From positions 40,931 through 104,930 of the forward strand of contig NZ_BMPQ01000030.1 of assembly GCF_014647675.1 (NCBI RefSeq): 64,000 nt of DNA, given 5' to 3'. This stretch comes from Streptomyces flaveus (GTDB taxonomy: Bacteria; Actinomycetota; Actinomycetes; Streptomycetales; Streptomycetaceae). The notes below the pieces were generated by a model, which was not told where the DNA came from, did not search any database, and saw nothing but the letters and a program-made list of their open reading frames with translations. The position numbers were made by a program, and so were the translations under genes. Every line of letters begins with the position of its first letter. The stretch's first letter is position 1. Positions 49,757 through 59,490 of the stretch are shown here, piece by piece.

Positions 49757-51028
49757 ATGAAGACACGCATACCGACGGTCCTGTCGGCCGTCGTGACAGC
49801 CGCTGCCCTCCTTGCCGCCTGTAGCGGCGGCACCAAGGCCGGCGACTCCGGCGGAGGTGGTGGTTCCAAGACCCTGACGCTCGCCTCGGTCGACCAGGGA
49901 TCCGTCGAGGACGTCGTGAAAGCCTTCGAGAAGGCCAACCCGGGCGTCAAGGTCCGCTACACCACCAGCGGCGCCGACCAGTACCAGCAGCAGATCCGGA
50001 CCCAGCTGTCCTCGGGCACGGCACCCGATGTGATGTCGGTCTGGCCGGGCAACGGAAACCCCGGCGCCACGTACGTCCTGGCCAAGCCGGGCTACCTGCG
50101 TGACCTCTCGGACCAACCCTGGGCCGCCGAGCTGCCGGACGCGATCAAGAGCGTCGCCCAGTACGAGGGGAAGACGTACAACGCGATCTTCGGGCAGAAC
50201 GGCATCGGCGCCGTCTACAACCAACAAGCCCTGGAGAAGGCCGGACTCACGCCCCCGGACACCTGGAAGGATCTGCTGGCCTTCTGCCGGGCCGCGGCCG
50301 ACAAGGGAACTCCCGCCTTCGCGCTGGGCAACCAGGACAACTGGGTGACCCAGCTCGTCCAGTACGCGCTGGTCGCCACGACCGTCTACGGCGACGACCG
50401 CGACTTCGACAAGAAGATGCAGACCGGCCAGGCCACCTTCGCCCAGTCGCAGTGGACCACCGCCCTGGACAAGTACCTGACGATGGAGAAGACCGGCTGC
50501 TTCCAGAAGAACCCGCTGGGCACCAACTACGAAGCCAGCCAAGGCCTCGCCGCCACCGGCAGGACGCTCGGCATCATCCAGGGCAACTGGGTGATCGCCC
50601 TCCTCAAGCAGAAGAACCCGCAGGGCACGTTCACGTTCAAGGCGCTGCCGGCCACTGACGATCCGTCAGCGACGATCGTGCCGGCTGCGGCGGGTGCGGG
50701 CTACGGAGTGAACGCCAAGGCGAAGAACGAGGACCTCGCGCTGAAGTTCGTGAACTTCGTGATGTCTCCCGAGGGCATGAACCTGTTTGTCAAGAAGCAG
50801 GGCGGTCTGCCCTCCCTGCCCGACACGGGCTATGCGGTGGACCCGTCGCTGGCCGAACTGTCCACGTTCATCAGGGCGGGCCGCACGGTGCCGTTCATGG
50901 ACCAGCTCTGGCCCAACGCCAAGGTGCAGCAGACCATGCTCAGCGGACTCCAGGAGATCTTCAGCGACCAGTCCACGCCCGAAGAGCTCCTCAAGGAAAT
51001 GGACGCCGATTACAAGGCCGGGAGCTGA
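49757..51028 (+). CDS. Sugar ABC transporter substrate-binding lipoprotein
   Basis: 423 residues. Signal peptide with lipobox LLAAC (Cys at residue 22), then a Gly-rich linker. VEDVVKAFEKANPGVKVRYT and PDVMSVWPGNGNPGATYVLA are typical of family 1 solute-binding proteins, and KFVNFVMSPEGMNLFVKKQG lies towards the C-terminus. It captures an oligosaccharide outside the membrane; with the GH78 gene next door, a rhamnose-containing sugar is likely. Confidence 0.93.
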   Translation: MKTRIPTVLSAVVTAAALLAACSGGTKAGDSGGGGGSKTLTLASVDQGSVEDVVKAFEKANPGVKVRYTTSGADQYQQQIRTQLSSGTAPDVMSVWPGNGNPGATYVLAKPGYLRDLSDQPWAAELPDAIKSVAQYEGKTYNAIFGQNGIGAVYNQQALEKAGLTPPDTWKDLLAFCRAAADKGTPAFALGNQDNWVTQLVQYALVATTVYGDDRDFDKKMQTGQATFAQSQWTTALDKYLTMEKTGCFQKNPLGTNYEASQGLAATGRTLGIIQGNWVIALLKQKNPQGTFTFKALPATDDPSATIVPAAAGAGYGVNAKAKNEDLALKFVNFVMSPEGMNLFVKKQGGLPSLPDTGYAVDPSLAELSTFIRAGRTVPFMDQLWPNAKVQQTMLSGLQEIFSDQSTPEELLKEMDADYKAGS

Positions 51029-51100
51029 CCACGGAGCTGTCCGGCACGTGAGCGAACGTTCGGATTCCCGCAGGGGGCATCGAATCAACGGAGGTTTGGC

Positions 51101-54100
51101 ATGTCCGGCATATCGGGCGGATCGGTGAGCCGTAGACAGGTGGTCGGCACCATGGCCGTCTCCGCGACAGGGCTGGCGCTGCCCACCGTCCCCGGCCTCC
51201 CCACGCAGGAGGCCCACGCCGACGAGGACGGCGACAGACACGGGCCGAAGGTCACCGGTCTCGCCGTCGACGGCCGCGAGGACAACCCGCTCGGCGTCGA
51301 CGACCCCGCCCCGCGACTGAGTTGGCGGGTGGTGGGCGCCGACGCGGCATGGGCTCAGGCCGCCTACCAGATCCGCGCGGCGCGCGCTGAGCAGGATCTC
51401 GACAGGGGCCGTCTGCTGTGGGACAGCGGCAAGGTCCGCTCCTCGGCCCAGACCGATGTCGCATGGCACGGTCCCGTACTGGCCTCGCGCGACCGGGTGG
51501 TCTGGCAGGTGCGGGCGTGGAGCACCGACGGCGACGCGACATCGTGGAGCCGCCCCGCCTCATGGGAGATGGGGCTCCTCAAGCGCTCCGACTGGGGCAA
51601 GGCCCGGTGGATCGAGTACCCGGGCCGCACCGTCGACCAGCCACTGCCCGTGTTCGCCCGCACCTTCCGGGTGAACGAGCGCCGGGGAAAGGTCGTCAGG
51701 GCGAGGCTGTACCTGTCCGGCACCGGACTGCACGTCGCCCGGCTCAACGACAAACCCGTCACCGACGAGGTGCTCGCGCCGGGCAACTCCAACTACCAGC
51801 TCTCCACCGAATACCGGGTCTACGACGTCACCCACCTCGTCCGCCTCGGCGACAACACCCTGGGCGTCGAACTGGGCCACGGCACGGCGTTGGTGACCCG
51901 GTCCGTCACGAATCCCGGGACCGGCCGCACCGCCCCCTACAGCTGGTGGCAGAGCCAGTTCAAGGGCAGCGGCAACCTCGTCGCGCCCGCAGCCCGGGAC
52001 GCCACCACGATCAAGGTGAACAGTGTGGCCAACTACCACGTCGGCGGCACCGTCAACATCGACACCGGCGACGGCGGCGAGCGCCTGGAGTCACGCACCA
52101 TCACCGCGATCGGCACCGCCGGCGCCGACGGCACCGGTATCACCTTCGAACCCGGCCTCACCTCCGGGCACGAGAGCGGTGCCGCCGTCACCGGCTCCGG
52201 CAACTCCCTCGCGAGCACCGACCCGAGCGCGGGCGCCGCCGTCCCCCCACGTCTGATCGCCCGCCTGGAACTCACGAAGGCCGACGGGACGGTCGAGACC
52301 GTCGTCAGCGACCGCTCGTGGAAGACGGCTCTCGGCCCGACCGTCACAGCCAACTGGTACTCCGGCTCCGACTACGACGCCCGGCGCGAGCAGCCCGCCT
52401 GGACCGCCCCTGGCGCGGACCTGGGTGAGTCGGCGAGGCGGCGCGACGGCACGGCCGTGGGCTGGATCGACGCCGCGATCGCCCCGCCGCCCAACCTGAC
52501 CACCGAACTGGTCTGGCGGGTGGCCGAGCCGCTCAAGGTCGTCGACAAACTGCGTCCGGTCAGTGTCACCCAGCCTCAACCCGGCGTGTGGGTCTTCGAC
52601 TTCGGGCAGAACTTCGCCGGCTGGCCGCTGCTCGAACTCGACGGCTCGCTCCCGTCCGGCACCACCGTCAAGCTGTACCCCGCCGAGTCGCTGAACGCCG
52701 ACGGCACCGTCAACCAGGTGTCGATCATGGGTGGCGGCGCAGCGCGCGGCACCCACGTGTTCGCCGCCTACACGACGTACGGCGACAAGCGAGGCGAGCG
52801 GCGGCACCCGCAGTTCCACTACTTCGGCATGCAGTGGCTGCAGGTGACCGGCCTGCCCGAGGGCTACGTACCGACCCGGGACACGGTGACCGGCCTGCAG
52901 ATCCACGCGGACGTGCCGGCCGCCGGCTCCGTGCGGACCTCCGACGACCGGATCAACCGCATTCACCGCATGGCCCGTTACTCGATCATGAGCAACACCA
53001 TGTCCACCTTCACGGACTGTCCCGGCCGCGAAAAACTCGCCTACCCGGCCGACTACGCGCAGCCCTTCGGATCCCTCCACCGCACCTTCGGTTACGCGGC
53101 CTACCTGCGCACCATGCAGCGCCACCTGGCCGAGGGCCAGTCCAGGGCCGGCGACAACATCGGCAACGTGGCGCTCAAGGCCCCGGTCTACGACTGGGGC
53201 TACACCGGCCGGTTCGGCGACGAGATCAACTGGGGCAACGGCATCATCCTCGTGCCCTGGCTGGCGTACGAGACGTATGGCGACACCCGGACAATGAGCC
53301 GCTACTACGCGCAGATGCAGGCCTTCCTGCACTACATCAGGACCAAGAAGGCCGGCACAGGCGCGGACCTCCACATCGTGGACGCGGCCTTGGCCGACTG
53401 GATCGCCAGTGAGAACACCTCGGGCCGCATCACCGGAACCTGGGGCTACCACCAGATCGCCGACCGGATGGCCCGGATGGCAACGCTGATCGGGCGCGAT
53501 GCCGACGCGGCCGAGTACCGCAGCCTCGCGGCCAATATCAAGGACGCGTTCAACGACGCCTTCTACAACGCGGCGCTCGGCCGGTACACCGCCGAGGGCG
53601 ACCAGGGCGGTGCGGGGGCGACGCAGGCCGCGCAGGCGCTCGCCCTGGACGAAGGGCTCGTGCCGGAGGGGGAACGCGGGAAGGTCCTCGACGCGCTGGT
53701 GGAACTGGTCCATGCCCACCGGCCGTTCGGGGGCGGGCCGCATCTCAGCGGCGGCACCCTCGGTCTTGCCCCGATCGTCAGAGCCCTGCACGAAGGCGGC
53801 CGCGACGACGTCCTGTGGGACGTCCTCCGGGAGGACACCCGCCCGAGCTACGGCTACTTCATGGCACCCACCACCGCCAACCCCGGCGGCCTGACGACCG
53901 TTCCCGAAGAGTGGGGCATGGGCAACTCCAAGAACCACATGATCCTGTTGCAGATCGAGGAGTGGTTCCACAGCGGCCTGGTGGGCATCCGCCAGGCGCG
54001 CGGCAAGGCCGGCTACCGCGAGCTGGTGATCGACCCTCGCCCGGTCGGCGGACTCACCCACGCCGAGGGCAGCTACCGCACGCCGTACGGCGTGGTGTCC

Positions 54101-54283
54101 GCGCAGTGGATACGTGAGAACGGCAGGTTCCGGCTCGACGTGGAGCTCCCGCCGAACACCACGGCGGAGGTCCGGCTGCCCACGGACGACCGTGCCACCC
54201 ACGTCGTCGGCTCGGGGAAGCACACGTTCGCCGGCCGCGACCCGCTGACCGGTTCCGGGAAAACCGAAAGGGACAAGGTGTGA
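51101..54283 (+). CDS. Secreted alpha-L-rhamnosidase (GH78)
   Basis: 1060 residues. A Tat signal (SRRQVVGTMAVSATGLALP) ends near AHA at residue 40. N-terminal beta domains carry PRLSWRVVGADAAWAQAAYQ and LYLSGTGLHVARLNDKPVTD. An 80-residue insert near 290-365 is unusual. The (alpha/alpha)6 domain holds the GH78 motif FTDCPGREKLAYPADY near residue 637, then NWGNGIILVPWLAYETYGDT and the C-terminal GPHLSGGTLGL and VPEEWGMGNSKNHM. It removes terminal rhamnose from glycosides. GGAGG precedes the ATG. It ends with a GTGA overlap to a degenerate second copy. Confidence 0.94.
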   Translation: MSGISGGSVSRRQVVGTMAVSATGLALPTVPGLPTQEAHADEDGDRHGPKVTGLAVDGREDNPLGVDDPAPRLSWRVVGADAAWAQAAYQIRAARAEQDLDRGRLLWDSGKVRSSAQTDVAWHGPVLASRDRVVWQVRAWSTDGDATSWSRPASWEMGLLKRSDWGKARWIEYPGRTVDQPLPVFARTFRVNERRGKVVRARLYLSGTGLHVARLNDKPVTDEVLAPGNSNYQLSTEYRVYDVTHLVRLGDNTLGVELGHGTALVTRSVTNPGTGRTAPYSWWQSQFKGSGNLVAPAARDATTIKVNSVANYHVGGTVNIDTGDGGERLESRTITAIGTAGADGTGITFEPGLTSGHESGAAVTGSGNSLASTDPSAGAAVPPRLIARLELTKADGTVETVVSDRSWKTALGPTVTANWYSGSDYDARREQPAWTAPGADLGESARRRDGTAVGWIDAAIAPPPNLTTELVWRVAEPLKVVDKLRPVSVTQPQPGVWVFDFGQNFAGWPLLELDGSLPSGTTVKLYPAESLNADGTVNQVSIMGGGAARGTHVFAAYTTYGDKRGERRHPQFHYFGMQWLQVTGLPEGYVPTRDTVTGLQIHADVPAAGSVRTSDDRINRIHRMARYSIMSNTMSTFTDCPGREKLAYPADYAQPFGSLHRTFGYAAYLRTMQRHLAEGQSRAGDNIGNVALKAPVYDWGYTGRFGDEINWGNGIILVPWLAYETYGDTRTMSRYYAQMQAFLHYIRTKKAGTGADLHIVDAALADWIASENTSGRITGTWGYHQIADRMARMATLIGRDADAAEYRSLAANIKDAFNDAFYNAALGRYTAEGDQGGAGATQAAQALALDEGLVPEGERGKVLDALVELVHAHRPFGGGPHLSGGTLGLAPIVRALHEGGRDDVLWDVLREDTRPSYGYFMAPTTANPGGLTTVPEEWGMGNSKNHMILLQIEEWFHSGLVGIRQARGKAGYRELVIDPRPVGGLTHAEGSYRTPYGVVSAQWIRENGRFRLDVELPPNTTAEVRLPTDDRATHVVGSGKHTFAGRDPLTGSGKTERDKV

Positions 54284-54704
54284 GCCATGAAGGGCGCAGT
54301 GCAGACGATGCCGACCGCGATGTCGGCGAGGGAATTCCACCCCGCCGACACGGACCGGCATTACGTCGCCGAACCGTGCTCGCCGCGACGGCCGGCGCCG
54401 TGTCGGTAGGGGCCGGTGTCATCGTGCCGTGGACCGTGTGGCAGATGACCGGTGACGCGACCGTCGTCAGGGGCAACTGGCCCGCGATGACCCGCTACCT
54501 GGACTGGATCCGGCAGCAGACCGGCGACACCTACGCCGGACAGGGGCCCCTCACCGGCGACTGGCCGGCGCCGCCGACGCCGTCCGCGAGGGACGCACGC
54601 CCTTGGCGCGAGTGGAGGGGGCGCGCTTCCTCGGTCACGCGGACGGGGTGGCCTCGTACCGGATCCCGTCCGGCCGGTACCACCTGACCGCCCGGCTGCA
54701 CTGA
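54280..54704 (+). pseudogene. Second GH78 rhamnosidase reduced to signal, core and tail fragments
   Basis: The GTG at 54280 overlaps the intact gene. The frame gives a Tat-like start (RRRTVLAATAGAVSVGAG) and jumps directly to VPWTVWQMTGDATVVRGNWP, AMTRYLDWIRQQTGDTY and AGQGPLTGDW, a piece of the GH78 catalytic barrel aligned with VPWLAYETYGDTRTMSRYYA of its neighbour. After 54575 another frame reads FLGHADGVASYRIPSGRYHL to TGA 54702, the last residues of a rhamnosidase. Most of the gene is deleted at two places, and no catalytic site remains. Confidence 0.82.
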
Positions 54705-54766
54705 GCAGCACCCCGGTCTGCGGTACCAGCGCCGGTACCGCAGACCGGCCACTTCCCTGAGACCGC

Positions 54767-55810
54767 TTAGCCCTGGTGGAGCGGCGGGGGCGCGGTCGAG
54801 CCACGGACGACGAGTTCGACCGGTGGGTCGCTCGCCGGCGGCAGGTCGGTGTCCGGCTTCTCGATGGCGTGCACGAGCCGCCTGATTCCTTCCCGTGCCG
54901 CGGCGTCGAAGGGCTGACGCACGGTGGTCAGGGGAGGCGTGACGTAGGCGAAGACCGGAGTGCCGTCGAACCCGACCACACTGACGTCCTCCGGCACACG
55001 GCGCCCGGCTTCCCGCAGGGCGTGGATGAGGCCGATGGCCATCTCGTCACCCGCCGCGAACACGGCGGTCACGGAGGGGTCCGAGGCCAGCTCGCGGCCC
55101 GCCGCGTACCCGGAGGCGGGTGACCAGTCACCCTCGACGACAGGTGGTTCGGATGCGTCCCGTGCCGCCAGTGCGGCCCGCCATCCTTCCAGGCGGTCCT
55201 TGGAGGCATACCACCGCAGCGGTCCGGAGAGGTGATGGACGGTCACGTGTCCCAGGTCCAGCAGGTGTTCGGTGGCAACCCGCGCCAGCTGGTGGGCGGC
55301 CACGCCCACGGTCAGCGTGCGGGCGGCGTCGAAGGCCGGCGGTGCCCCCAGGAAGAGGACCGGTACGTCGGCGTGGACGGGGACTTCTCCTTCCACGACG
55401 GGCTCGGAGACGACGACTCCGTCCACGCCCTGCTCGATGAGTGACTCCACCGCGCCGGCGATCCCTTCCGGGTCGCCGTCCGGCGTGTTGACCACGCGCA
55501 GTGTGTACCCCGCGTCCCGCACGGCGTGCTCGATGCGCACAAGGAGCGAGGCGGTTCCGTATCCGGCCGTACCCAGAGCGACCACCCCGATGGAGCGGGT
55601 ACGCCCGGAAGCCAGTGCACGGGCCGCGTGGTTCAGCCGGTAGCCCAGTTCGCCGGCGGCTGCGAGGACGCGTTGGCGGGCATCGTCGGAGACGTACGGC
55701 TCGTTGTTGAGGACCCGTGAAACCGTTTTGCGCGAGACTCCGGCCACACGGGCCACGTCCGCGCTGCGCGGCGCAGGCGAGTCCGAGGTGCGTCCCACCC
55801 CTGGTGCCAT
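54767..55810 (-). CDS. LacI-family regulator, second of the rhamnoside locus
   Basis: 347 residues. SADVARVAGVSRKTVSRVLN then RQRVLAAAGELGYRLNHAAR form the DNA-binding region; DEMAIGLIHALREAGRRVPE and VSVVGFDGTPVFAYVTPPLT lie in the effector domain. ATG 55810 has GAGGAGACGTG upstream. A perfect 18-bp palindrome 46 bases upstream suggests autoregulation. It probably controlled the lost GH78 copy as well. Confidence 0.92.
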   Translation of the reverse strand: MAPGVGRTSDSPAPRSADVARVAGVSRKTVSRVLNNEPYVSDDARQRVLAAAGELGYRLNHAARALASGRTRSIGVVALGTAGYGTASLLVRIEHAVRDAGYTLRVVNTPDGDPEGIAGAVESLIEQGVDGVVVSEPVVEGEVPVHADVPVLFLGAPPAFDAARTLTVGVAAHQLARVATEHLLDLGHVTVHHLSGPLRWYASKDRLEGWRAALAARDASEPPVVEGDWSPASGYAAGRELASDPSVTAVFAAGDEMAIGLIHALREAGRRVPEDVSVVGFDGTPVFAYVTPPLTTVRQPFDAAAREGIRRLVHAIEKPDTDLPPASDPPVELVVRGSTAPPPLHQG

Positions 55811-55855
55811 CACGTCTCCTCATAGCCGTATGCCTGCATCGAACGAGGTCAACTG

Positions 55856-55873
55856 CATGACCGCGCGGTCATG
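55856..55873. promoter_or_regulatory. Perfect 18-bp palindrome upstream of the LacI gene
   Basis: CATGACCGCGCGGTCATG. Further out, CAACTG (55850) and CAGTTG (55880) add a second inverted pair. The CG centre and position before a lacI-type start make it a likely autoregulatory operator. Confidence 0.72.
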
Positions 55874-55958
55874 TCTACGCAGTTGCAGGGCACACGTCAA
55901 GAGAAGTCGCTGAACTTCTTCCTGCTCGTAATGGCGGTTCCGAGGGCGCCAGGGGTCG

Positions 55959-57008
55959 TCAGCAGCAACCCGCGGTATGCACACTCGCGGCTGCCGTCGT
56001 CGTCGACGCGGTGGTGGCCGCCTCCTGGTCCTGGGCGATACGGCCCCGCAGCATGTTCTCCATGACCTTCATGAAGCGCTGTGCCCCGGAGGCGCCGATG
56101 ACGAAGGGGTTGTCGCGACCGTCGGGCGCGGCGCGCAGCTCTTCCATGCGCTCCAGGCCGTAGTCGGCGAATGCGTGGTTGCTCAGTTCGACGTCGACGC
56201 CGGCCCGCCGCATCCGGGAGGCGAAGGTGAGGATGGAGGAGAGGTAGGTCTCCTTGCTCGCGGTGGTTGTGGGCGGGTTGGTCCCTCCCCAGGTCATCGC
56301 GGTGTGCGTGCGGCCCTGCCACCGGGCCGGGAAGAACGGCGAGACGCTGCCGGGTGTGTGGCCCGGCGTGTGGTGGAGCGTGAGCGTGGTGTCTCCCAGG
56401 GTCAGCTTCTGGCCGTCGGCGATGTCCAGGTCACGGGTGGGTGCGTTGGCCGGGGCGGTGGAGGCGAGGAGGTCCCAGTCGGCCGGGGCCATCATGACGC
56501 GCGTGCCGTACGTGTCGGCCAGATACTGTGCGCCGCCGAAGTGGTCGCCGTGGGCGTGGGTGACCACGACGTACTTGATCGTCGACGGGTCCGCTCCCAG
56601 CTCGCGCAACCCCGGGACAAGGATCTGCTCGGCCTCGTCCGGATTGTTCAGGGCGTCGATGAGGATGATCCCGCGTGAGGTGAGGATCGCCGTGGCGGAC
56701 ACAAAACCGACGCTCACCACCCCGACGTTGTCGAAGATCCGCAGCGGTGTGGGAGCGGCGGGTCGCGGAGGGGTGTAGCCGGCGGTGAGCGCGTTGACGA
56801 TGCTCTTGAAGACCGGGTTGTCACCGGCGAGTTCGGCAGCCCGGTCGAAGTAGTCCTGCGCGGTGTCGCCCGGGGCCGCCGGGGCCCCGTCGGCGCGGTC
56901 CGCGAGCAGCGCCGCCGCGCCGGCCGTGACCGCCGTGGCGGCGCCGAGCTGCCAGAAGCGGCGGCGAGTGAGTGCCGGGCGGGTTGCGTCGGTGTGCGGC
57001 TCGTTCAT
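55959..57008 (-). CDS. Secreted MBL-fold metallo-hydrolase
   Basis: 349 residues. A Tat signal TRRRFWQLGAATAVTAGAAA leads to an export site near residue 42. The metal motif is VVVTHAHGDHFGGAQYLADT (HxHxDH), with later LHHTPGHTPGSVSPFFP and a histidine in LSNHAFADYG. The fold covers lactonases, glyoxalases and alkylsulfatase-like enzymes, so the substrate is open. It is last in the minus-strand operon with the MFS carrier, and AAGGAGCC precedes its ATG. Confidence 0.88.
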   Translation of the reverse strand: MNEPHTDATRPALTRRRFWQLGAATAVTAGAAALLADRADGAPAAPGDTAQDYFDRAAELAGDNPVFKSIVNALTAGYTPPRPAAPTPLRIFDNVGVVSVGFVSATAILTSRGIILIDALNNPDEAEQILVPGLRELGADPSTIKYVVVTHAHGDHFGGAQYLADTYGTRVMMAPADWDLLASTAPANAPTRDLDIADGQKLTLGDTTLTLHHTPGHTPGSVSPFFPARWQGRTHTAMTWGGTNPPTTTASKETYLSSILTFASRMRRAGVDVELSNHAFADYGLERMEELRAAPDGRDNPFVIGASGAQRFMKVMENMLRGRIAQDQEAATTASTTTAAASVHTAGCC

Positions 57009-57085
57009 GGGGGGGTGGCTCCTTGATGTGAGGGGATGGGTGGGGACGGGGAGCGGCAGGCTTTGTGGGGGGGCTTCTTCGCCGG

Positions 57086-58438
57086 TCAGGGGTTACTCGA
57101 GGTGGTCAGTGCCGCCTGCTCGTCCTTCTCGTCGGCCCCTGCGTCGCCGAGCGGCACACCCAGGCGTTCCTTCAGGACGAAGGTGACGGCCAGTCCGACC
57201 GCCGTGACCCCCACGAGGTAGACGCCGACGGAGTACACGGTGCCGGTGCTCGACTGCAGGGCTTCGGCGATCATCGGGGCGAAGGCGCCGCCGAGGACGG
57301 CTCCGATGGCGTACGACAGTGCCGCACCGCTGTACCGGACGGCAGTGGGGTACAGCTCCGCGAACAGGGCGGCCTGTGGCCCGTAGGTGAGTCCGAGGCC
57401 GAAGCTGTAGAGGACGAGCGCCACGACGACGAGTCCGATGTTCGCCGTGTTGAGCAGTGCGAAGAACGGGAACATCCAGGCGAGTTGAATGAGGAAGCCG
57501 ATCCGGTAGACGCGCAGGCGCCCGAACCGGTCGGACAACCGGCCGCCCACCATGGTGCTGACCAGCCAGCCCACCGCGGCGACCATCACGCCGATCAGGA
57601 TCGTCGTCGGGTCCATGCCGAGATGGTTCACCGAATAGCTCTGGACGTAGCCGCCCGTGGTCATATAGCCGACGGCGTTGTTGGCGGCGAACAGCAGGGC
57701 ACCGGCCACGACAAGCGGCCAGTGGTCCTTGAACAGCACGGCGAGCGGGGCGCGCGACCGGCTCCCGGACTCCTTCAACTCCCGGTATACGGGGCTCTCC
57801 TCCACCTTGCGCCGGATGACGAAACCGGCGGCGACGAGGACGACGCTCGCCAGGAACGGGATGCGCCAGCCCCAGGCGAGGAACTGGTCGTCCGTGGTGA
57901 GGGCGGTGACGGCGGCCAGGGCGCCGTTGGCCAGGAGCAGGCCCAGCGGGGCTCCGAGCTGGGGGTAGGCCCCGAACCTTCCGCGCTGCGCCGCGGGCGC
58001 GTGTTCCACGGAGATCAGCGCGGCGCCGCCCCACTCGCCGCCGGCGGACAGCCCCTGAAGGATCCGCAGGAGTACGAGGATGACCGGAGCGCTCGTACCG
58101 ATGGAACTGGACGACGGCACGAGACCGATGAGGGTGGTCGCGACGCCCATGAGCAACAGGGTGGCAATCAGCATGGCGCGGCGGCCGATGCGGTCACCGA
58201 GGTGGCCGGCGAGTGCGGCTCCCACCGGCCGGAAGAAGAAGCTGATGCCGATGGTCGCGAAGGAGATGATCAGTGAGTTCTCGCCGAGCCCGTCGAAGAA
58301 CAGGCTGTTGAAGACCAGTCCGGTGCACAGGGCGTAGATGAAGAAGTCGTACCACTCGATGGTGGTGCCCGCCATGGCGGCGAGCGCGACGGTGCGGTGC
58401 TGACTCTGGCTGCCGGATGTCTGAGCGGATGGGGACAT
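57086..58438 (-). CDS. MFS transporter of the metabolite:H+ symporter (MHS) family
   Basis: 450 residues, twelve helices. MAGTTIEWYDFFIYALCTGL is the MHS opening. RPVGAALAGHLGDRIGRRAM is the loop 2-3 motif and ILQGLSAGGEWGGAALISVE the helix-4 region. Relatives import aromatic or dicarboxylic acids such as 4-hydroxyphenylacetate, shikimate or ketoglutarate. Together with the aldolase upstream and the meta-cleavage-like genes at 61322 it is a likely carrier for the pathway substrate. Confidence 0.92.
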   Translation of the reverse strand: MSPSAQTSGSQSQHRTVALAAMAGTTIEWYDFFIYALCTGLVFNSLFFDGLGENSLIISFATIGISFFFRPVGAALAGHLGDRIGRRAMLIATLLLMGVATTLIGLVPSSSSIGTSAPVILVLLRILQGLSAGGEWGGAALISVEHAPAAQRGRFGAYPQLGAPLGLLLANGALAAVTALTTDDQFLAWGWRIPFLASVVLVAAGFVIRRKVEESPVYRELKESGSRSRAPLAVLFKDHWPLVVAGALLFAANNAVGYMTTGGYVQSYSVNHLGMDPTTILIGVMVAAVGWLVSTMVGGRLSDRFGRLRVYRIGFLIQLAWMFPFFALLNTANIGLVVVALVLYSFGLGLTYGPQAALFAELYPTAVRYSGAALSYAIGAVLGGAFAPMIAEALQSSTGTVYSVGVYLVGVTAVGLAVTFVLKERLGVPLGDAGADEKDEQAALTTSSNP

Positions 58439-58507
58439 GGGGAGTCCGATCGTCGTCGGGGCGTCGTTGGCCCGGGGAGGGGACGGGGGTGCGGACGTGT
58501 GGCGGTG

Positions 58508-59287
58508 TCAGACGGCGTAGTCGGGGGCGATGCGGTCGATCCTGCGGCGCAGCGCGTCGAACAAGGTCCTGCCCGCCTGGGTGCGGTCGCCCAACTGGAA
58601 GGACTCCTTGGTCGAGCGCACCGCAGCCTCCAGGGTCACCGGGGTCAGCGGCTGCCCCGACGACTGGGCGGCGAGCTGGATCTCGCAGGCCCGTTGCAGG
58701 GTCCAAAGGGAGGCGAACGCCGCGGGCAGGGTCGGCCCCAGCGCCAGCAGGCCGTGGTTGCGCAGGATCATCAGGTCGTGGTTACCGAGGTTGGCCACCA
58801 GGCGTGGTTTCTCCTCGGGGTCGACGGTGATGCCCTCGAAGTCGTGGTACGCGACCATGTCGTGCAGTTGGGCGGCGTAGAAGTTGTCCGGGTCCAGCCC
58901 GCCGCGCAGGCAGGCGACTCCGGTGCCGGCGGTGGTGTGGGTGTGCATGATGCAGTGCGCGTCGGGCCGGTTGGCGTGGATCACCGAATGAATCAGCAGC
59001 CCTGCTTCGTTGACCGGCCAGTCCGAGTCGGACAGGACGTTGCCGTCGAGATCGATCTTCACCAGGTTCGAGGCGGTCACCTCGTTGTACATCAGGCCGA
59101 ACGGGTTGATCAGGAGATGCCCGTCCTCGCCGGGCACGCGCACGGTGATGTGGTTGAAGATCATCTCGACCCAGCCGAGGTGATCGAAGATCCGGTAGCA
59201 CGCGGCCAGTTCGAGCCGCGCTCGCCACTCCGCATCGCTCATGCGCGCCGGTTTCGCCGTGCTCGTCGGGGTGTCCAGAACGGTCAC
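58508..59287 (-). CDS. Class II aldolase/adducin family protein
   Basis: 259 residues. MIFNHITVRVPGEDGHLLIN, AHCIMHTHTTAGTGVACLRG (zinc-binding His pair) and MILRNHGLLALGPTLPAAFA (third His) match the family of fuculose-phosphate aldolases and sugar decarboxylases. GTG 59287 is chosen since AAGGAG lies seven bases upstream; longer frames lack a ribosome site. It could cleave or decarboxylate a hydroxy-acid intermediate of the neighbouring pathway. Confidence 0.9.
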   Translation of the reverse strand: MTVLDTPTSTAKPARMSDAEWRARLELAACYRIFDHLGWVEMIFNHITVRVPGEDGHLLINPFGLMYNEVTASNLVKIDLDGNVLSDSDWPVNEAGLLIHSVIHANRPDAHCIMHTHTTAGTGVACLRGGLDPDNFYAAQLHDMVAYHDFEGITVDPEEKPRLVANLGNHDLMILRNHGLLALGPTLPAAFASLWTLQRACEIQLAAQSSGQPLTPVTLEAAVRSTKESFQLGDRTQAGRTLFDALRRRIDRIAPDYAV

Positions 59288-59417
59288 TGCCGTGCTCCTT
59301 GGTCGCTCCATGGGCATCGCCGGTACGTACGTGGCGGCGCCCCTCGGTGTGCAGGAGCATGGGTGCCCGACTACTGGGGAGCCAATGTCGAGGTCGCCAT
59401 CGAAAGCCGCCGTACAG

Positions 59418-59431
59418 TGTCCGATTCGACA
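59418..59431. promoter_or_regulatory. TGTC-N6-GACA palindrome upstream of the aldolase gene
   Basis: TGTCCGATTCGACA. It shares the TGTCG half-site look with the inverted repeat at 61159-61204, so the PucR regulator may bind here too. Confidence 0.4.
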
Positions 59432-59490
59432 TAATGGCTGGGCAGTTGGCGGATGCGGGTGCCGTCGTGAGAGGAACGACACTCGTTACG

